A DNA stretch of 64,000 bases. It comes from Lactuca virosa. Taxonomy: Eukaryota; Streptophyta; Magnoliopsida; Asterales; Asteraceae. The stretch spans positions 145,797,346 through 145,861,345 of the forward strand of contig CAKMRJ010005523.1 of assembly GCA_928212115.1 (NCBI GenBank), written 5' to 3'. A model generated the notes under the pieces. The model ran no database searches, was not told the origin of the DNA, and saw nothing but the letters and a program-made list of their open reading frames with translations. Positions within the stretch are counted from its first letter, which is position 1. Each line of letters begins with the position of its first letter. Shown piece after piece: positions 58,394 through 64,000 of the stretch. The position numbers and the translations under genes were made by a program.

Positions 58394-58984
58394 TATAAAA
58401 GGTGGAGTTTACTGCTGTAAACCCTTTTCCACCTCACTTTTCATCTTCCCAGCCGCAAACTCTCTCCACTCTCTCTCATCCTCGAAATTTTTTTGTGAGA
58501 TTTTGCAAAATCGGTTAGTCCACATCAAAGGTATGCTAAAACCGACTGAGGATATGTGGTTTGTTCATCGATTTGACTGAAACTGGAGGATTAATCGAGG
58601 TTTTTGTGTTCGTCGGCGTTTACGGTTTAGGGAGGGTTTACGGTTGAGCTTACGACCGTAAACAGTCTGAGCTTACGATCTAGAAGTTTACGACCGTAAA
58701 CTCCCTTTGAGTTTACGACCGTAAACTCAGTTTACGGTCAGGAGACCAATGCAATGGGTTTACGGCCGTAAACCCAATTTGGACCGTAAACTCAATTTTG
58801 ACCAGTGTTGACCGTAAACTCACTTTGGACCGTAAACTCAATTTTGACCATGTTTGACCGTAAACTCCAAATTTTTGATCAAAATATTTCTTTTTAAGGC
58901 CAAAATGAAATTGATTAATTAAGAAAACTTAAAGCTTTAATTGTTTAAATACTTTGTTTTCTTACTTGGCCTGGTTTAGTGCAG
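58394..58984 (+). promoter_or_regulatory. Putative internal promoter and 5'-UTR intron of the F extra ORF
   Basis: TATAAAA at 58394-58400 is followed by a CT-rich stretch (58430-58490) suitable for transcription start. A donor-like CAAAG|GTATGC (GT at 58531) and an acceptor-like TTTAGTGCAG (AG at 58983-58984) would define a 454-bp intron ending four bases before the ORF's ATG (58989). The layout looks like a plant gene with a 5'-UTR intron. Not proven by sequence alone. Confidence 0.45.
58617..58866. repeat. Cluster of TTTACG/CGTAAA palindromic motifs
   Basis: About fourteen half or full copies in 250 bp. Perfect GTTTACGGCCGTAAAC lies at 58758-58773, and GTTTACGACCGTAAAC at 58686-58701 and 58711-58726. 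Half-sites GACCGTAAAC occur at about 58782, 58810, 58828 and 58857, and GTTTACGG at 58619, 58635 and 58730. The same palindrome occurs twice in each LTR (55180-55213, 61924-61957). The cluster lies inside the putative 5'-UTR intron. Confidence 0.85.
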
Positions 58985-58988
58985 ATCA

Positions 58989-61787
58989 ATGGCAAGTCTT
59001 AAGTTTGCTGACATGCATAACCTGGCAATTGTACTGGATGACCCTCCTGCTGCTCATGGAGATTTCAGATCGATGATTTACAGACTGAGAGAATGCTGCC
59101 TGGCCTTTGCCATCACTGTGAATCCAGTCATCTATCAGAAAAATGTGAGGGAGTTCTGGCAGACTGCTAAGATGACATCAGACAAAGGAGCAGTTACCAT
59201 TGAAGCTATTGTGAAAGGATGCAAGATTACGATCACTGAGCAGTTCATCAGAGAAACATTGATGATCAATGATCAACCCGATTTTCCTACTGAAATCGGG
59301 ATTGATGATGTACAAAAGATTCTCAAGAAGATGGGGTATGAAGGCATCTACCCTCCCACGGTGAAAAAGCTTCTGCCACCCTACTGGAGATTCTTGGCGC
59401 ATGTGTTCGTGAGCTGTATCTCGGGCAGAAGATCAGGTGCTGATGAAATCTTGCTCAGGAACACAGGGGCAATTGTTACACTGGCTGCTGGCATCAAATT
59501 CAACTTCTCAAAGTTCATATTGGATGAGTTCTTAGTAAACATCAATGTTATAACCCGGGAGACCAGAGATGCCTTCTTGCTGTACCCTAGGTTTATTCAG
59601 ATGTTCATTGACACTCAATTTCCTGAGATGGTCAAAGAGGGAGACACACTGGATATAAAGTCGTTAGGCCCACACACAATTGGTCTCATTAAGCAGAATC
59701 GAAAGGGCAAAGTCGTCTTCCAAGGATTACATCCTCTTGTGAAGTTCGGAAAATTTGCTGAGATAAATGAATCTTCCGAATCTCATGGAACGTCTGCCAA
59801 GATGTCATCTAAGCCTACTTCTTCCGAGAGAGTCATTTCGGAAGATGATGTCATTACTGTGTCAGATCGTGCTGAAGAAGAAGAAACTCCTGCTACTCAT
59901 GCACAAGTAGCTGAAGAACATGAGCTGACATCTGTTCACATTCAAAGTAATTATAATGAGGAGTCTTCAAGGGGTGGAACAAAATCTGAGATGTATGAAG
60001 ACCTTGATCTCACCGGTTTCGATAACGATGAAATCCCTCTCAACTTCGGTAGTAATGAAGACTTCATGACCGGTGTAAACCTCAACACGCTGCTTGACAA
60101 TATCAATGAAGTTGCTCATCCAGCAACGGAGATAAGGGAAAATGATGACATTCTCGAAGCCACGCCTCCTCCTACCAATCCAACGGCGTAAATAGCAACT
60201 CCTATGGTGACAGTGTCAGGGACTCCTCCCCTTGATATTGTTCTACCTACATCTAAGCCATTGGAAAGTGATCGCACAACTTCACAAGCCTCTCAACCTC
60301 CATCAAAAAGACGAAGACTTGACCCTAGACAGGGAATTCCTTATTTGGGTGTACTTCAAAGCTTTACAACTCCACCAACAACAACTCCTGTTATCGTTTC
60401 ATCTGAACCTCTCAGTGAAGGTCCTATTACCTTCTATGAAGCTGGTGGCTCTTCCTTCCCCACGGGTTTCCCTCCTCCCAGGCCAGAGCATGATGCTGCT
60501 TCTTTGAGGCTAGCCAGGCATTTGGCCGAAGAACAATTCACAACGCCTCCCTCACGTGGCAAAGGAATCTCTATTGGGGGTGGCAGCTCAGGAGAATAGA
60601 ATCCTTCAATACTTGGACTTCAGAAGGAGATTGATGCTCTGAATCAGAAAAATATTGATTTAGATCAAAAAAATATTGAGCTGGATATCAAGGTTGCAGA
60701 CCTTCAGACTGAAAATGCAAAGCTCAATATTCAAGTTGCCGAACTTATTGAAGATAAAGCTCTGAAGACGAAGCAGATTACTGATCCTTAGACACATTTT
60801 GGCTTACTGACCGCCAGCTACTACGATCTTAAGAAGAAGCTGGAAGAAGATTTTGGCGACAAATTCAAGTCATCTATTGATGAGCCAAAGATCTATCTTC
60901 CTGATCAAGATGCTCCCATAGTTCCACAACCTACAAGAACAACCACCGTTGTTGACCGTTTTGAAAAGGAACCGGCTCAGACTCCGAGTATAGTGGCATT
61001 GAAACGTGCTAAATTGGCCAAGTCAGCTGAAAAGGGTCAATTTCTATTCAAAAGGAGCGCAGATCATAATGCTCCCTGGGATCAATCAAAGATCACCTTT
61101 ACGGATCTGGGAGAACATCGTTTCAGAGACGTTTATGGTGATAGTTCAGGAATCATTTCGTGGGGATTCCATGACACTATGAATATGTGGATGGTGAGAA
61201 GAAAGAGCGGCAATACTGAAATGTACAAAGATGCTCATGATTTTCACTCTTTTACTAGGGTTGATCTTACGGAGCTGTCTAATGCTCCTTTCTCAAATCC
61301 ATCAAACAATCCCAGGCCGACTCAGTTCAAGACATTTTTGGAAGATCAAGTGGCTAAGGGCTTCCCTTCTATGAAGACTGCAGAGTCTATTATCAAGATT
61401 TACCCTAGCGCCATTGATCCCAAAACAAGTCAGCCACTTCGGTCAGTGATGTGGCCCGCTACTGCTCAAGTAAAGCAGATTCCCGTTCTTCAAAATCATC
61501 CAGATGGATCTCTCGCATCCATGCAATACTAGGTGTTTGATGAATCTACAGCTTCTGCTGTCATCAAGCTTAAAGACGATTGTATCTGCTTGTATGACAA
61601 GAGGGATTTGCTTTAATTTGCTAGGTGGGATATACATCAGCTCTCCATTCATCAGATCAAGGTGGCTGAAGACCTTTTTGAGTCCGCTGCAAAGGAGTAC
61701 ACTTCAATGGTTGCTGAGATTATCGAGAAAGAGATGTGGAACAGAGCTATGGGAAAATCTGATGGGCTGGTGATCGACAAAAACTGA
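58989..61787 (+). pseudogene. Extra ORF of element F (plant transposon-associated protein), five premature stops
   Basis: A single 933-codon frame from ATG 58989 to TGA 61785-61787, interrupted by TAA 60189, TAG 60597, TAG 60789, TAG 61530 and TAA 61614, with no frameshift. The N-terminal part (residues 1-260) is globular, MASLKFADMHNLAIVLDD.., with VREFWQTAK, ITITEQFIRETL and KFNFSKFILDEFLVN. This type of domain recurs in proteins of plant, especially Asteraceae, transposons. An acidic and Ser/Pro-rich linker (270-535) follows, then a coiled coil (about 540-590, KNIDLDQKNIELDIKVADL), then a C-terminal domain (670-850). No signal peptide or membrane segment is visible, so it does not look like an envelope protein despite its position. 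Function unknown. Confidence 0.75.
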
Positions 61788-61808
61788 GTCCAAGCTAGCA
61801 CCAAACCA

Positions 61809-61818
61809 AGGGGGAGAT
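61809..61818 (+). promoter_or_regulatory. Terminal polypurine tract of element F
   Basis: AAGGGGGAGAT (ending at 61818) immediately before the LTR start TGAAGGG at 61819; about 20 bases after the extra ORF's final stop. Confidence 0.85.
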
Positions 61819-62160
61819 TGAAGGGTCCAGTTAATGGTTTGGTCTAGGCTTTAATTGTAATAGTTCAGTATGAGTCTTTAATGCATTTTGTGGGTTGTTT
61901 AGGTGTTTACGGTCAGGAAGTGAGTTTACGGCCGTAAACACGTTTACGGCCGTAAACCCAGTTTGCGGCCCAGTCGAGTATATGTAGTGGAGGTGTAGTT
62001 CTTTGTCTAGTTGTTGATGCCATAGTGTTTACAGTTTATTTCATCGAGTTGTACCAGACGTTTTTATGATATAAACGTGTGCAATCTTGATTTCTTTTCT
62101 TCTTCTACGTCTATTGTGATTGTTTGTTGCTTGATCATTGGTAAAGATCCTTTTCAGGAC
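61819..62160 (+). repeat. 3' LTR of element F
   Basis: TGAAGGGTCCAGTTAATGG.. with palindromes GTTTACGGCCGTAAAC at 61924-61939 and 61942-61957. The 3' boundary is either ..CCTTTTCA at 62156 (usual CA end) or about 62166 if GTCAT (62167-62171) is the target duplication. Short for a SIRE-type LTR. Confidence 0.7.
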
Positions 62161-62166
62161 CTTACG

Positions 62167-63500
62167 GTCATGCGAGCCACGTGTCGCCTTCCCTCGCATG
62201 AACAGTAGCCGTGTGTCGGATTCTGTTTCGACCGAAGGGAGGCCCAATTCGAAGCCTCGCAGCGTCCGACCTCGCATGCGCAGTGTGCTGCGGAGCCTGC
62301 GACACCCTAGGCCTAAATAGTTATGCGAGCCTTCCCGGTTAGATTTGGAATTTTGCCATATTTAGCCCCTTTCTTCATATTTTCTTCATCTTAGCATCCC
62401 CCAAAGCCCCGGTATCGATCATAACCCCCAGAATACGCCACGAAGAGCCCGAGAAGCCCGGAAAATTTATCTTTTCGGTTTCAAAGCCCGACCCTCGCAG
62501 AGCCCAGTTTCTAAATAAAACTCCTGGTTTTATTGGAAACGAACATTTTAGGAAACGAATTGCTGCCCGATTTTCATCAAAACAAGTGAGTGTATAGTTA
62601 CTTTCATTTTACACATAGATATGAAGTATTTACCTTATAATACGTGCTATGTGCAAATATATTAATTGTTTATTTGAGGTGACTGTTGAGTTGATGTTTT
62701 ATACAAGTTTTAAATTGTATAAGTATTTTTATCTACCAATATGTTGGGTAGAACATGGGTAGATAGTGATGTGTGATAAAATAAAAGTGATGAGAGGCCT
62801 CGATGTGATTTGAGATTCAGTCATCTAGCGGAGTTTGGATGACGACCATGGACTTTCTAGACAATCCAGTGGGAAACATTAGCAGGCCTGCAACCTGTAG
62901 GTGTTAATGAACTTGGGTGTTTATTCGTTGTACTCCATCCCCCTCATGGTTGCCTTTAGGACATGTATGGCTGAGGAAACCCCTTAGCAGTAGTGTCCAT
63001 CCCGATGATATTCTTTAGGCTAGGTCCCTTGTGAAAAGTGTTTAGGGACGTAAAGTGAGGATAACGGGAACGGGTAATCAGGGTTATTGTTGATTGGTGA
63101 ACTTAATAAGTTTATTATTACTGTGGGTTGAAAACCCTATATGCTCATCAGGCTCCCAAGCCTGACCCACTCAGCTTTTTATGTTACAGGTAGTGGACCC
63201 CGAGCATAGTCGGTGGACGATGAGAGATTTTTGGATTATAGGCCAGTAGTTGTATATAACTGTTAAAAGGCTTATAATGTCTTGTTTATGCTTTTGGCCT
63301 GTATTGGTACATGATATCCCGAAGTTTTGATATGAAATGAAATTATATATTTCTTAAAGAAAGGTTTTGATAAACTTTTATCATATGTTGTTTGGGGACC
63401 AATTCTGCAACATCTTTTGAAAAGATTTCTCTGATTTTATTTTAAAAAGCATAAATTAAATCGGTCTTTTCTGGCCGAGAAATTAGGGGATGTCAAATAT
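62167..63500 (+). repeat. Gypsy-type LTR, right part
   Basis: Continues the LTR interrupted by element F: GCGAGCCACGTGTCG.., with repeated CTCGCATG / CATGCGAG words (62170, 62193, 62270, 62325), GGTAGTGGACCCCGAGCATAG near 63189 (the usual gypsy LTR R-U5 region) and an end near GAAATTAGGGGATGTCA (63479-63495). No open frame of interest; the short frames at 62041-62320 overlap on both strands. Confidence 0.6.
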
Positions 63501-64000
63501 ACATTGGTGCTAGCTAATTTAAATGGAAACTTCGATAATCAAGGTTTTCTATTAATGAACCATTTCAAATAAGAAACTCATATTAAGATCATTCACCCCC
63601 TTGATATGCAATGTATGTATTCAGTATAAGTCGTCGATCACATCATCCCTTAAATGTTTAACAATTATATTTCCCAAGGAATATTAGGAGCCACATAGAT
63701 AAATAACAAATATTATTATACATATGCATGGAAATGTATTTTTTGTAGGTCTGCTCATCAAGGGTCACAAAAGACATGTCTCCTAAAGGAGAGTCAGAAT
63801 CCATCGTGACTACTTACTTCTAGATAAAAAGTTTATACTACACCTAAAAATAATTTTAAAACCACCAATCGAGGATAACATTTGTATATAAGCAAGCAAA
63901 ATGTTCCTAGTTATAAGGTTCATAAGAATTTAATGTATACGGATAAAGAGGACACTTATGATGACGGTTGATGAAGTGATATCAAGGGTGGGTATATCCA
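63501..64000. other. Unassigned, nothing recognised
   Basis: AT-rich end of the window without ORF or repeat motif that I can place. If the LTR at 62167-63500 is a 5' LTR, a PBS should follow, but I see none. Confidence 0.45.

Larger units (their letters stand above)
55075..62160 (+). mobile_element. SIRE-type copia element F, internally deleted, with extra ORF
   Basis: Plus-strand copia whose RT-RNase H resembles the SIRE/Maximus (Sirevirus) lineage. Order: 5' LTR remnant, RT-RNase H (55376-56818), internal polypurine tract, 2.1-kb spacer with hairpins and a promoter-like region, extra ORF (58989-61787), polypurine tract and 3' LTR from 61819. The first 140 bp of the two LTRs look identical, so insertion is recent. 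Gag, protease and integrase and the PBS are missing. GTCAT at 55070-55074 and again at 62167-62171 may be the target-site duplication, but the 3' LTR end is not clean. Confidence 0.82.

Noticed and set aside
60993..61532. Independent genes at 60204-60599 and 60993-61532
   Set aside because: All lie in the same frame as the ORF from 58989 and are separated only by nonsense codons, so they are pieces of one pseudogene.
58989..61787. Envelope gene of an endogenous retrovirus-like element
   Set aside because: Position fits, but no signal peptide, membrane anchor or cleavage motif is visible; the protein looks soluble with a coiled coil.
62167..62171. Firm target-site duplication GTCAT for element F
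   Set aside because: It matches the left flank, but the 3' LTR would then end in ..TTACG instead of CA; kept only as a possibility.

Overview
The window is repeat-dense nuclear DNA from a flowering plant. It consists almost entirely of LTR retrotransposons of the Ty1/copia and Ty3/gypsy superfamilies, with one Helitron and fragments of MULE-like, CACTA-like and MITE-like DNA transposons. I found no convincing single-copy host gene, tRNA gene, rRNA gene or CRISPR array. The repeat style (chromovirus plus a SIRE-type copia element with an extra ORF of a kind familiar from Asteraceae) suggests a composite such as lettuce. That is recognition, not proof.

Layout. 1-760: decayed MULE transposase. 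2449-3845 and 10630-11280: related gypsy LTR pieces around copia A (about 3846-10629), which lacks its 5' LTR but has an almost open gag-pol. 11281-17115: a MITE-like inverted repeat, a copia LTR/gag relic, tandem repeats of about 180 and 340 bp, and a minus-strand gypsy LTR. 17204-38694: chromovirus G, 5'-truncated and carrying a nest. Copia C (18239-26158, minus strand, TSD TGACT) sits in the protease D-S-G codons. Copia D (28396-36164, plus strand) sits in the integrase. Copia E (from 38695) sits in the 3' LTR, and E's own 5' LTR holds a Helitron (about 39186-41850). E is broken off at 46705. 46706-54010: a long minus-strand LTR, low-complexity DNA, a CACTA-like terminus and a minus-strand copia LTR. 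54010-63500: a gypsy LTR split by SIRE-type copia F (55075 to about 62160).

Copia A, C, D and E share LTRs, a 5' leader of about 1.6 kb and a roughly 0.85-kb 3' noncoding tract. In A, C and E the polyprotein is also the same family. D has the same ends but a different, decayed gag-pol, so it was probably mobilised in trans.

The most interesting signals are noncoding. (1) The A/C/D/E leaders carry a pair of hairpins 81-83 bp apart. Each has a fixed 22-nt core containing GGTTAACC and a 7-bp stem whose sequence changes while pairing is kept in nine copies. (2) The same leaders carry other conserved hairpins and an ACTCGNCGAGT array with 21/30/21-bp spacing. (3) Five unrelated LTR families here each carry their own cluster of short CG-containing palindromes. 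(4) Element F has three tandem hairpins, a second polypurine tract, a TATA box and an intron-like 5' UTR ahead of a 933-codon frame interrupted only by nonsense codons.

All coordinates and identities were read by eye. Boundaries given as 'about' are uncertain by tens of bases or more.
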